The position numbers and the translations under genes were made by a program. The notes under the pieces were generated by a model. That model was not told the DNA's origin, ran no database searches, and saw nothing but the letters and a program-made list of their open reading frames with translations. A DNA stretch of 52,706 nucleotides from Patescibacteria group bacterium (GTDB lineage: Bacteria > Patescibacteriota > Patescibacteriia > Veblenbacterales > UBA10138): positions 173,781 through 226,486 of the forward strand of contig JAHITT010000001.1 in assembly GCA_018817715.1 (NCBI GenBank), in the 5' to 3' direction. Of the stretch, positions 15,334 to 22,792 are shown piece after piece (the first letter of the stretch is position 1; the number at the start of each line of letters is the position of its first letter).

Positions 15334-16059
15334 ATGTACCATTGGTTCCAAGGAGGCTGGAACTTTATAAAACAAGCTTTATTTCCTAAGCTTTGTTTAG
15401 GTTGCCGCCAACATGGCACTTACGCTTGCCCAACTTGTTTAACCAAGCTTAGTTTCACAAAACAACTTAAATGCCCCAACTGCCATAAACCCAGTCTACT
15501 GGGCCAATTTTGTGCTAAGTGCCAAAAAGATACCCTTTACTTAAATGGCTTATGGCCGGCCCAAAACTACGCCCACCCCTTAATAAAACAATTAATTAAA
15601 ACTTTTAAATACGAAGGGGTTTGGGAAATTAATGACATTTTAAGTCAATTTTTAGTAGCCACTTTATTTAACTATCAACTACCACCACCTTGGCACCAAG
15701 TACCTTTAACCAGTTGGTTTATAACGCCCATCCCTTTAGCTAAAAGAAAGCAACGGCAACGCGGCTTTAATCAAGCGGAGTTAATGGCTCGCCAACTGGC
15801 CCAGCTGACCAATTTGCCGTTTGAAACAACTTTAATAAGGCAACGGCCTACTCCTAAACAAAGTCGGCTGACTAATTATTGGCGACAAACGAATTTGACT
15901 GAAGCTTTTTGTTTAACAGATCAGGCTCAACCAAGTGGCAAAATTTATATACTAGTGGATGATGTTTACACCTCCGGCGCCACTCTGAACGCTGGGGCTA
16001 AAGTTTTAAAACAGGCCGGTGCACTGGAAGTTTGGGGTTTAACCGTAGCTAAGGGGTAA
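15334..16059 (+). CDS. comF: ComF family phosphoribosyltransferase-like protein
   Basis: 241 residues. Four CxxC pairs (CLGC 21-24, CPTC 32-35, CPNC 47-50, CAKC 60-63) form the N-terminal double zinc ribbon of ComF/GntX proteins. The C-terminal half is a type I phosphoribosyltransferase with the PRPP loop ILVDDVYTSGATL and the conserved KRKQRQRGFNQAELMARQLA block. ComF proteins are tied to DNA uptake during natural transformation in several bacteria, which would suit an organism that likely scavenges nucleotides and DNA (inference). It converges on the HAD gene with an 11-bp overlap. Confidence 0.9.
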   Translation: MYHWFQGGWNFIKQALFPKLCLGCRQHGTYACPTCLTKLSFTKQLKCPNCHKPSLLGQFCAKCQKDTLYLNGLWPAQNYAHPLIKQLIKTFKYEGVWEINDILSQFLVATLFNYQLPPPWHQVPLTSWFITPIPLAKRKQRQRGFNQAELMARQLAQLTNLPFETTLIRQRPTPKQSRLTNYWRQTNLTEAFCLTDQAQPSGKIYILVDDVYTSGATLNAGAKVLKQAGALEVWGLTVAKG

Positions 16060-16651
16060 TTAAAGATAAACTATTTATAGCCTCCCGCAACTGCTGAGCA
16101 TCTTTAAACAAAATTGTGGACAAACCTCTCTCTGTGGCTAAAGCCAAATATTTTTGTTTGTTATCTATAAACAAAATCTCGGCTGGTAAAAAAGGAATCT
16201 TGGCCAACACCAAATCCCAAACTTTGGGATTGGTTTTACTGACTTTTAATTGATGTGACAAAAATAATTCGTTAAAATACTCTCGAAAATTAACTTTAAT
16301 CTGATAATTAGGAAAAACCGGACCGAAATTATTAGACAACAAATAAACCTTATATTTTTTCTTTAACTCGCCAGCTAATTGTAAAACAGACCAATTTACC
16401 TGGGGTATAGTATTAAACAAATACAAATAATCATCCACTTGGCCGTTGGGGTCCAAAGTGGCTAAAAACTTTTGCAAAAATTCCCGATCCGTTAATTCGG
16501 CAGCGGCAAAAGGTTGTAAGACTTTTTTAAATTCAGAACGAATAACCCCGTCATCTATTTTAAGCTTAGCTGATAATTCTCTAGCTAAACAATCAGCCCA
16601 ATTTTCTGTGGTACAAACCCCAAACCAATCAAAAATAATTGCCTTAATCAT
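16049..16651 (-). CDS. HAD-superfamily hydrolase-like protein lacking the second motif-I aspartate
   Basis: About 200 residues from the preferred ATG at 16651. An in-frame ATG at 16678 would overlap the upstream gene by 23 nt, while 16651 leaves a 4-nt gap and places the domain start MIKAIIFDWFGV right at the N-terminus. The HAD core is recognisable: motif I FDWFGVC with nucleophile Asp8, motif II LLSNN, motif III Lys in KVSKTNPKVW, motif IV ILFIDN. The general acid two residues after Asp8 is Phe, a change found in some HAD-IA subgroups, so classic phosphatase activity is doubtful. It follows the DUF4342 gene in an apparent operon, with GGAGAG in that gene's 3' end as ribosome site. Confidence 0.75.
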   Translation of the reverse strand: MIKAIIFDWFGVCTTENWADCLARELSAKLKIDDGVIRSEFKKVLQPFAAAELTDREFLQKFLATLDPNGQVDDYLYLFNTIPQVNWSVLQLAGELKKKYKVYLLSNNFGPVFPNYQIKVNFREYFNELFLSHQLKVSKTNPKVWDLVLAKIPFLPAEILFIDNKQKYLALATERGLSTILFKDAQQLREAINSLSLITP

Positions 16652-16655
16652 AAAA

Positions 16656-16901
16656 CTACTTTTTTCTCTCCACGACAATAGTGCACTTGGTTAACAAGGC
16701 TGACAAAGTACCCAAAGCTGCCAGTACCGGCAAAAATACCGTACCAATTACCGCTACGGTAACCGGAATTTCCAACATAATTTTATCTTTTTCGTTTTTT
16801 ACGATAATCCGACGCACATTTCCCTCTTTAATCAACTTTTTTACCGTGGCCACCAAATCCTGGCCCATAATTTTAAATTCTTGCTGAGTTTTTTTGTCCA
16901 T
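16656..16901 (-). CDS. DUF4342-like small membrane protein
   Basis: 81 residues with the compact pattern of DUF4342: a helical start EFKIMGQDLVATVKKLIKEGNVRRIIVKNEKDKIMLEIPVTV, then one hydrophobic helix (VAVIGTVFLPVLAALGTLSALL, about 49-70) and the closing TKCTIVVERKK. The EGN(V/I)RRI and 'cTivVer' ends are the recognisable parts. Family function is unknown; it is predicted to be an inner-membrane protein with a cytoplasmic N-terminal domain. It sits upstream of the HAD gene with a 4-nt gap. Confidence 0.8.
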   Translation of the reverse strand: MDKKTQQEFKIMGQDLVATVKKLIKEGNVRRIIVKNEKDKIMLEIPVTVAVIGTVFLPVLAALGTLSALLTKCTIVVERKK

Positions 16902-16988
16902 AAAATAAAATGTTTAATATTAATCAGTAGTATTATAATACTATTTTTTTAAAAAATAATAAACACAACAACTTATAATTAACTACTC

Positions 16989-17486
16989 TTATTCTATTTT
17001 TATTATCTGGCATTCAATATCCTGAGCGCCAGCCTGATAAATTACCTTATCCCCCACCTGGCGCCCCATTAAAGCCAGACCAATGGGTGAATTGTGAGAA
17101 ATGGTTCCTTGGCCAGGATTAGTTTCGGCTGAACCTAAAATAAGATAAGTTTTTTGCTGGCCAGCCACAACTATAGTTACCTTATGACCTAATTGAATTT
17201 TAGATACATTTTTAACCACTTTAATTACTTGAGCTTTTTTTAATTGCTCGGACAATTCCAACATTCTTTGATTAATACTTCTTAAGCGCCCTTTAGCCAT
17301 AATATAACCAGCATTTTCGGAAAAATCTCCCATAGCCGCCAAACGTTTAACTTCTTCGGCTGCTTGGGGTTGGCTTATTTTTAATTTAGCCAACTTTGCT
17401 TTAAGCTCATTAAACTTTTCTTGGGTAATACAAGGATCGGGCTTTAAATGGGTATATTTACCTGGTTTTCTTCTGGGAACTTGCAT
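16989..17486 (-). CDS. greA: transcription elongation factor GreA
   Basis: 165 residues. The coiled-coil hairpin (about 24-90) carries the tip DFSENAGY (GreA consensus D.SENaeY) with the acidic residues that help RNA polymerase cleave backtracked RNA. The FKBP-like C-terminal domain ends with the standard block TISHNSPIGLALMGRQVGDKVIY. A short basic N-terminal tail (PRRKPGKYTHLK) is additional. The gene lies 9 nt after a small Cys/His protein gene on the same strand. The divergent paralogue at 2126-2602 lacks the SENA tip. Confidence 0.93.
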   Translation of the reverse strand: MQVPRRKPGKYTHLKPDPCITQEKFNELKAKLAKLKISQPQAAEEVKRLAAMGDFSENAGYIMAKGRLRSINQRMLELSEQLKKAQVIKVVKNVSKIQLGHKVTIVVAGQQKTYLILGSAETNPGQGTISHNSPIGLALMGRQVGDKVIYQAGAQDIECQIIKIE

Positions 17487-17495
17487 GAGATAAAA

Positions 17496-17741
17496 TTATT
17501 TATTATTTTGTTTGTGTTGATTCCATTTTAAGACTTCTTCGTTTCTTAAATATAAATAATAACCATCTTTACAATACGAACAATGATCTCCTCTATGGCT
17601 TTTCATCTCTATCTCATCCTTGTTTAATCCATGTGTATGCTTCTTACCACTTGGACACATTAATTCAACTTTATATGTCTCTAAACTTAGCTCGTCAATA
17701 ATAATACAATCTATAGTAGGGATATCTTTATCATTTTGCAT
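17496..17741 (-). CDS. small hypothetical protein with a zinc-ribbon-like Cys/His set
   Basis: 81 residues, family not recognised. A beta-rich start (TIDCIIIDELSLETYKVELMC) is followed by a Cys/His cluster: Cys29, HTHG (35-38), HRGDHCSYC (49-57, CxxC). This could bind one zinc. The C-terminus is charged and aromatic. It precedes greA by 9 nt, so the two are probably co-transcribed. A nucleic-acid or protein-binding ribbon is plausible but unproven. Confidence 0.55.
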   Translation of the reverse strand: MQNDKDIPTIDCIIIDELSLETYKVELMCPSGKKHTHGLNKDEIEMKSHRGDHCSYCKDGYYLYLRNEEVLKWNQHKQNNK

Positions 17742-17821
17742 ATTATTAATATTAAAAATAATAAATAATTTTATTTAACTTATGAGAATATTTTACCCTT
17801 AAAAGTACTAAGGTGTTCTCT

Positions 17822-17957
17822 TGGCGGAAGGGATGGGATTCCTTTTCCCCCGAAATATAGCAACGCCTTCAACGTAAGCTGTATTTCTCCTCCAAAGCCC
17901 GGGTCAATAAAAACGTAAAGCAGTTTACCTTTTTATTGTACCCTTCGAATCCCACCA
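17822..17957. repeat. structured element carrying a copy of the tRNA-Ser 3' end
   Basis: 17822-17841 (TGGCGGAAGGGATGGGATTC) is identical to the last 20 nt (minus strand, with CCA) of the tRNA-Ser gene at 18015-18034, but the rest of the tRNA is absent. The other end holds an inverted version of the T-arm side (GAATCCCACC, 17947-17956). Between lie two hairpins: GAAATATAGC (17852-17861) / GCTGTATTTC (17878-17887), one mismatch; and a long stem 17901-17919 / 17924-17943 of about 19 bp with one mismatch and a 4-nt loop. It may be an attachment-site remnant, a tRNA-derived mobile repeat, or an unknown structured RNA. Confidence 0.6.
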
Positions 17958-18014
17958 AATCAACCAAAAATAACAAAACAGCCCACTTGTTTGTTTAAAT
18001 GAGCGTTTTTGTTA

Positions 18015-18104
18015 TGGCGGAAGGGATGGGATTCGAACCCATGAGACCCCTTACGGGGTCACAGGTTAGCAACCTGTTGCCTTAAGCCACTCGGCCACCC
18101 TTCC
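18015..18104 (-). tRNA. tRNA-Ser (anticodon GCU)
   Basis: On the minus strand: acceptor GGAAGGG / CCCTTCC, discriminator G, encoded CCA; D-arm with GGCCGAGTGGCTTAAGGC; anticodon stem-loop CAGGT-TGCTAAC with GCT; a long class II variable arm (GACCCCGTAAGGGGTC); T-arm GGGTTCGAATCCC. It reads serine AGC/AGU codons. It lies 19 nt after the second tRNA-Ser in one transcript. Confidence 0.95.
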
Positions 18105-18123
18105 GTAATATATTTAATTTTAA

Positions 18124-18212
18124 TGGCGGAGGCGAGAGGATTCGAACCTCTGATACCTTTTGGGTATAACGGTTTTCAAGACCGTCGCCTTAAACCACTC
18201 GGCCACGCCTCC
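18124..18212 (-). tRNA. tRNA-Ser (anticodon UGA)
   Basis: On the minus strand: acceptor GGAGGCG / CGCCTCC, discriminator G, encoded CCA; D-arm GGCCGAGTGGTTTAAGGC; anticodon stem CGGTC around TTGAAAA with TGA; a class II variable arm (ATACCCAAAAGGTAT); T-arm AGGTTCGAATCCT. It reads UCN codons. First of two serine tRNAs behind the promoter at 18296-18324. Confidence 0.95.
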
Positions 18213-18295
18213 TTTCATTTATTTTTAAACCCCTGCCTGCCGGCAGGACTCTCGCACCTCTCCTAAGGATAAATTTAAAGCTCTGATGCTACCGT

Positions 18296-18324
18296 ATAAT
18301 ACCGACAGCTAAATTATATGTCAA
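18296..18324 (-). promoter_or_regulatory. sigma70-type promoter of the tRNA-Ser pair
   Basis: Minus strand TTGACA (complement of 18319-18324), 17-nt spacer, TATTAT (complement of 18296-18301). The tRNA starts about 75 nt downstream. Between them lies a CCTGCCGGCAGG palindrome (18236-18247). Confidence 0.75.
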
Positions 18325-18358
18325 TTACCTCTTATGTTATAGTATTAAGGTAAAAACT

Positions 18359-18898
18359 ATGCCTATTATTATAATCGCCTCAGAAAATCCAGTTAAAATT
18401 GAAGCTGTTAAAAAAGCTTTTACTTTAATGTTGCCTGGTAACCAATTTATTTTTACCGGCCTAACCGTACCTTCGGGCGTTAGCAACCAACCCCTAAACG
18501 ATCAAGAAACTAAACAGGGCGCTATTAATCGTCTTAACCAAGCTAAACTGGTTAAGCCTCAAGCTGATTACTGGGTCGGTTTAGAAGGTGGTGTGGAACA
18601 AAAAGAAATTGGTTTAGAAGCTTTTGCTTGGATAGTTATTCAAAATAAAACTGGTCAAACTGGCCAAGCTCGCACGGCTAGTTTTTATTTACCACCTCAA
18701 ATAGCCACTCTAATAAAACAAGGTTTAGAACTGGGCGAAGCCGATGATCAAGTATTTGGCCAAACCAATTCTAAACAACAAAACGGCGCGGTGGGCATTT
18801 TAACCAACAATTTAATAGACCGCGCAACTTATTACCAACAAGCTGTTACCTTAGCGCTAATTCCTTTTACCAATCCTAATCTTTATCCCTTAATATGA
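18359..18898 (+). CDS. yjjX: inosine/xanthosine triphosphatase-like NTPase (YjjX family, DUF84)
   Basis: 179 residues with the ITPase fold of YjjX: IIIIASENPVKIEAVKKAF at the N-terminus (the SxNPvK nucleotide loop), PSGVSNQPLNDQET (the 'v.sgv..QP.s..et..GA..Ra' block) and YWVGLEGGVE, the most diagnostic motif. The C-terminal GAVGILTNNLIDR is also conserved. These enzymes hydrolyse non-canonical ITP/XTP to keep them out of nucleic acids. The stop overlaps the start of the transporter gene (ATGA), implying translational coupling. It ends in TGA, showing UGA is a stop here. Confidence 0.87.
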   Translation: MPIIIIASENPVKIEAVKKAFTLMLPGNQFIFTGLTVPSGVSNQPLNDQETKQGAINRLNQAKLVKPQADYWVGLEGGVEQKEIGLEAFAWIVIQNKTGQTGQARTASFYLPPQIATLIKQGLELGEADDQVFGQTNSKQQNGAVGILTNNLIDRATYYQQAVTLALIPFTNPNLYPLI

Positions 18899-20286
18899 CA
18901 CAACCTTTGCCTGTCGCTTTACCTTTAAAAAAATTAATCGGCCCAAGTTTTATTTTATTGGCCCTAGGTTTTGGTTCGGGTGAAGTTATTCTCTGGCCCT
19001 ATTTGGCCAGTAACGTTGGCTTGGGTATAGCCTGGGGGGCTTTGCTAGGTATTACTTTTCAATTTTTTATTAACATGGAAATAGAACGCTACGCTCTTAT
19101 TAAGGGTGAAAGCGTTTTTGTTGGTTTAAAAAAAATCTGGCCTTTTAGTCCGTGGTGGTTTATTGCTTCCACTTTTTTAGGTTTTGGTTTGCCGGGCATC
19201 GTGGCCGCCTCAGCTCAAGTTTTCGCCCAAGTAATTGGTTTAACAGATTTTAAATGGCTGGCCATATTATTCCTACTTATTATTGGCGTATTAATAAGTT
19301 CGGGCCGAACTGTTTACGGGTTAATGGAAAGAATAACCAAAACCATAATTTTTATTGGTTTACCCTTTATTATTATTTTAGCAATTATTGTTTCCAGGTC
19401 CACTGACTGGCTGGCTTTGGCTCAGGGTTTGGTTGGCCAAGGCCAGGGCTATAACTGGCTACCTGAAGGTTTAAGCTTAGCCACTTTCTTAGCTGCTTTT
19501 GCTTACGCCGGTGCTGGTGGCAACCTTAATTTAACTCAATCAATTTACATTCGGGAAAAAGGCTATGGTATGGGCTATTATGCTCAAAAAATTTCCGGCC
19601 TGTTCCACAACAAAAGCCCACAACCAACCATTAAATTAACTGGCCAAGATTTTGATTTAACCGAAGGAAATCTTAAAAATTTTAAAACTTGGTGGCGACG
19701 AATAAATTTGGAACACTTTTTAGTCTTTTGGTTTTTAGGTTTTTTGGGTATTTGTTTGTTAATGATTTTAAGTTACAGCACCACTTATAATCTAGCCGGC
19801 AATTTGCAAGGTATTAAATTTATTTTAAATGAAGGACGAATTATCGGACAACTTATCTCGCCTATTGTCGGTACTATTTTCCTGTTAGTTATTAGCATAA
19901 TGCTCTGGCAAACCCAATTGGGAGTTTTAGATTCCACTTCCAGAATTATGGCGGAAAATTTGGCGCTAAAAAAATTAAATAATCAAAACCAATTTCCTTT
20001 GGGAAAAATATACTACAATTTTTTATGGGCACAAATTATTTTCGGTATTATTTTATTCTTATTTAATATTTACGAACCAAAAACTTTAATAATTATCGGC
20101 GCGGTTATAAACGCTGTAGCTATGTTTATTCATGTTGGTTTAGTAAATTGGATGAACCACAAATTATTGCCAAAAATTCTACGTCCCAAAATGTGGCGCC
20201 AACTTATTATTATAATAATTTTCCTATTCTTCGGCCTGTTTAGCGCTATAACTTTGTGGAGTAATTTAAGCAATTGGTTAAAGTAA
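18895..20286 (+). CDS. Nramp-related membrane transporter
   Basis: 463 residues with about eleven hydrophobic helices. The N-terminal GPSFILLALGFGSGEVILWPY and following INMEIERYALIKGES align in position with TM1 and TM3 of Nramp metal transporters. However, the DPGN metal-binding motif of TM1 is replaced by GSGE and the TM6 MPH region by AGAGGNLNL, so classic Mn/Fe transport cannot be assumed. A charged cytoplasmic loop of about 45 residues (roughly 230-275) is longer than usual. It is coupled to the yjjX-like gene by an ATGA overlap. Ion or solute specificity is unknown. Confidence 0.65.
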   Translation: MTQPLPVALPLKKLIGPSFILLALGFGSGEVILWPYLASNVGLGIAWGALLGITFQFFINMEIERYALIKGESVFVGLKKIWPFSPWWFIASTFLGFGLPGIVAASAQVFAQVIGLTDFKWLAILFLLIIGVLISSGRTVYGLMERITKTIIFIGLPFIIILAIIVSRSTDWLALAQGLVGQGQGYNWLPEGLSLATFLAAFAYAGAGGNLNLTQSIYIREKGYGMGYYAQKISGLFHNKSPQPTIKLTGQDFDLTEGNLKNFKTWWRRINLEHFLVFWFLGFLGICLLMILSYSTTYNLAGNLQGIKFILNEGRIIGQLISPIVGTIFLLVISIMLWQTQLGVLDSTSRIMAENLALKKLNNQNQFPLGKIYYNFLWAQIIFGIILFLFNIYEPKTLIIIGAVINAVAMFIHVGLVNWMNHKLLPKILRPKMWRQLIIIIIFLFFGLFSAITLWSNLSNWLK

Positions 20287-20463
20287 AGTTAGCTTAAGAC
20301 TTGACTAAATATAAAAAATATACTAGACTCTTACCTAGATGTAAGAGTTCTTCGCCAGTTTCTTAAATTATCCTTTAATTTAAAGGAGCAAGCGTTAAGC
20401 TTGAGGATTGGAAAGGAGAATAGGTCGCCTTACACGTTTATTGATTTTTTGTATATTCTCAAA
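20287..20463 (+). other. 177-nt leader region upstream of the RRM gene
   Basis: Holds a hairpin ACTCTTAC (20327-20334) / GTAAGAGT (20341-20348), which may end the transporter transcript, though the T-run is weak. An AAAGGAG lies near 20412, about 50 nt before the chosen RRM start. Long, structured leaders are common for cold-inducible RRM genes (inference). No clear promoter seen. Confidence 0.4.
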
Positions 20464-20793
20464 ATGGCGAAGAAATTATACGTTGGTGGTTTGCCTTACA
20501 GCACCACTGACGCTGCTTTGCAAGATCATTTCGCACAAGCCGGCACCGTTGCCTCGGCCACCGTTATCATCGACAAGATGTCCGGCCGTTCCAAAGGTTT
20601 TGGTTTTGTGGAAATGTCCACTGATGAAGAAGCTCAGGCCGCAATTGACATGTTTCATGGTAAAGAGTTCGAAGGTCGAACTTTAACTGTGAACGAAGCC
20701 AGGCCTTTGGCTCCTCGCCCGCCTCGCAGCGGCGGTTTTAATCGCGGTGGTTTTGGTGGTGGCAACTCTGCTCCACGTCAAAATCGCTGGTAA
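20464..20793 (+). CDS. RRM-type RNA-binding protein
   Basis: About 109 residues from ATG 20464 (MAKKLYVGGLPYS), which starts directly at the RRM; an in-frame non-ATG extension to 20401 adds unlike sequence and is rejected. RNP2 is LYVGGL and RNP1 is KGFGFVEM, with a conserved Phe/Tyr set for stacking on RNA. The C-terminus is a Gly/Arg/Phe-rich tail (RPPRSGGFNRGGFGGG), as in cyanobacterial Rbp proteins that bind and remodel single-stranded RNA, often at low temperature. Followed by a strong terminator; monocistronic. Confidence 0.92.
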   Translation: MAKKLYVGGLPYSTTDAALQDHFAQAGTVASATVIIDKMSGRSKGFGFVEMSTDEEAQAAIDMFHGKEFEGRTLTVNEARPLAPRPPRSGGFNRGGFGGGNSAPRQNRW

Positions 20794-20809
20794 AGCACAA
20801 CTCAAAACT

Positions 20810-20850
20810 CACCCCCTTTTAGCTTAGAGCTAAAGGGGGGTGTTTTATTT
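20810..20850 (+). terminator. strong intrinsic terminator after the RRM gene
   Basis: CACCCCCTTTTAGCT / AGCTAAAGGGGGGTG: a 15-bp stem with one imperfection and a 3-nt loop, followed by TTTTATTT. Confidence 0.9.
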
Positions 20851-20869
20851 AAAAAAACACTTTAACCAA

Positions 20870-20898
20870 TTGACAAAAACACTTTAAACCATTATTAT
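20870..20898 (+). promoter_or_regulatory. consensus sigma70-type promoter of typA
   Basis: TTGACA (20870-20875), exactly 17 nt, TATTAT (20893-20898). Transcription would start near 20905, giving a leader of about 70 nt. Confidence 0.85.
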
Positions 20899-20904
20899 CC
20901 TAAA

Positions 20905-20947
20905 GTTAAGAGGCTATCCTCTTTCTTCGTCGAACGAGGATTTTTTG
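20905..20947 (+). promoter_or_regulatory. attenuator-like leader hairpins of typA
   Basis: Two mutually exclusive stems: AAGAGG (20908-20913) / CCTCTT (20918-20923), and ATCCTC (20916-20921) / GAGGAT (20936-20941), followed directly by a run of T (20941-20946). The second is terminator-shaped, and the first uses part of its 5' arm, as in transcription attenuators. No leader peptide is evident. Confidence 0.6.
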
Positions 20948-20974
20948 TTAAGTAAATTCACTCCTTAAATTATT

Positions 20975-22792
20975 ATGACCGAAACCAAAATAAGAAACGT
21001 AGCTATTATTGCTCACGTGGACCACGGCAAAACCACTTTAGTAGATTCCCTGCTTAGGCAAACCAGCACTAAGTTAAAAAAAGACTTACAGCAGGCTGAT
21101 TTAATAATGGATAGCAACGAACTGGAAAAAGAACGTGGTATTACTATTTTTTCTAAAAATGCTTCCGTCCAATGGGGTGATTATAAAATAAACATCGTTG
21201 ATACGCCCGGCCACGCCGATTTCGGTGGCGAGGTAGAACGGGTACTTACTCTAGTTGACGGTTGTTTATTATTGGTGGACGCCAAAGAAGGCCCCATGCC
21301 CCAAACCAGGTTTGTTTTAAGGCGCGCTTTGGAAATGAAATTAAAAATATTGGTTGTTATAAACAAAATAGATAAACCGGATGCCCGACCCGATTACGCC
21401 TTAAATAAAACTTTTGATTTATTCGTGGAGCTGGGTGCCGATGACGCTTCTTTGGATTTTCCGGTAATTTATGCGGCGGCCAAACAAGGTAAAGCCGGCC
21501 TTACGGCCGATCTTAATAAAATGACCGATATTTTACCGGTTTTTGAATCAATCGTTCAACACATACCAGCCCCCCAAGGCGATATTAATAAACCTTTACA
21601 AATTTTAATTACTAGTTTAAGCGCCGATCCATTTAAAGGGCGAGTAGCCACTGGCCGAGTTTGGCAAGGTACTGTTAAAGCCAATGACACGGTGGCTCAT
21701 ATTAACCGCACCGGCGACATAAAAAAATATCGCTTGCTCTCTTTAATGACTTTTGAAGGCTTGGAACGTTTAGAAACCCCTCAAGCTCAAGCCGGCGATA
21801 TTATCGCTTTAGCCGGCATACCCGACATAACCATTGGCGAAACCATCGCCGATAGTGAACAACCTCTAAGTCTTCCCCTGCTCAGCGTGGAAGAACCGAC
21901 TGTTAAATTGTCAGTAATGATTAATGATTCTCCCTTAGCTGGCCAAGAAGGACAATTTACAACTTCTAGGCAAATTAAAGAACGTTTATTTAAAGAGTTA
22001 GAAACCGACGTGGCTTTACGGGTGGAAGAAATTCAAGCCGGTCTGTGGAGTGTAGCTGGCCGCGGCGAACTACACTTGGCCATACTTTTAGAAAGATTAA
22101 GGCGAGAAGGCTATGAACTGCAAGTTTCTCAACCGCAAGTAATCAACAAGGTAATCGACGGAGTTACCTTAACCCCTTTTGAACAATTGTTTATTGAAGT
22201 ACCAGAAGATTTTGCCGGAGTAGTTATACAAAAACTAGGCGCCCGGCGCGGTGAACTTAAAGAAATGAAAGTAGATAATAATTTAGCTTTATTGGAATTT
22301 ATTATCCCTACCAAAGGTTTGTTGGGTTATCGTAGTGAATTTATAACTGATACTAGAGGTCTTGGGATAATGAACAGTTTATTCTACGATTATCAGCCCG
22401 ATCCAGGCAACTGGCGTCCCCGAGAACAAGGCTCCTTAGTAGCCCACGAAACTGGTTTAACCAATCTTTACGGACTGCTTAATGTGCAAGATCGAGGTAT
22501 TTTATTTATTGGTTCGGCTGTTAAAGTATACAAAGGACAAGTCGTTGGCCAACACTCCAGAGAAAAAGACCTACGAGTCAATGTTTGTAAAACCAAACAA
22601 CTTTCCAATATGCGTTCCAAAGGCGACGGTTCAGCTGAACATTTTAACAAGCCCAAAGATATGGACTTAGAAGACGCTTTGGAATACATTGGCGTTGATG
22701 AATTGGTGGAAATAACACCGAAAAATATCCGTATGCGTAAAAAAATACTGGACGAAGTCGAAGCCCGGCGCAAAGAACTAGGAATTAAATAA
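20975..22792 (+). CDS. typA: ribosome-associated translational GTPase TypA/BipA
   Basis: 605 residues, standard TypA length. G1 AHVDHGKTT (near 13-21), effector RGITI, G3 DTPGHADF and G4 NKID are intact. Domain II, EF-G-like domains III and V, and the TypA-specific C-terminal domain follow ([34 protein letters not shown]). The protein binds ribosomes and supports 50S assembly and growth in cold or stress. It has a consensus promoter and an attenuator-like leader, the strongest regulatory signal pair in the window. It converges on the acyltransferase-like gene with an 8-bp overlap. Confidence 0.96.
   Translation: MTETKIRNVAIIAHVDHGKTTLVDSLLRQTSTKLKKDLQQADLIMDSNELEKERGITIFSKNASVQWGDYKINIVDTPGHADFGGEVERVLTLVDGCLLLVDAKEGPMPQTRFVLRRALEMKLKILVVINKIDKPDARPDYALNKTFDLFVELGADDASLDFPVIYAAAKQGKAGLTADLNKMTDILPVFESIVQHIPAPQGDINKPLQILITSLSADPFKGRVATGRVWQGTVKANDTVAHINRTGDIKKYRLLSLMTFEGLERLETPQAQAGDIIALAGIPDITIGETIADSEQPLSLPLLSVEEPTVKLSVMINDSPLAGQEGQFTTSRQIKERLFKELETDVALRVEEIQAGLWSVAGRGELHLAILLERLRREGYELQVSQPQVINKVIDGVTLTPFEQLFIEVPEDFAGVVIQKLGARRGELKEMKVDNNLALLEFIIPTKGLLGYRSEFITDTRGLGIMNSLFYDYQPDPGNWRPREQGSLVAHETGLTNLYGLLNVQDRGILFIGSAVKVYKGQVVGQHSREKDLRVNVCKTKQLSNMRSKGDGSAEHFNKPKDMDLEDALEYIGVDELVEITPKNIRMRKKILDEVEARRKELGIK

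Noticed and set aside
17822-17841. A third tRNA gene
   Set aside because: Only the 3' 20 nt match tRNA-Ser; no anticodon or D-arm can be folded from the adjoining bases.
20401-20463. N-terminal extension of the RRM protein upstream of ATG 20464
   Set aside because: The added residues do not look like part of an RRM protein, and the domain begins exactly at the ATG at 20464.
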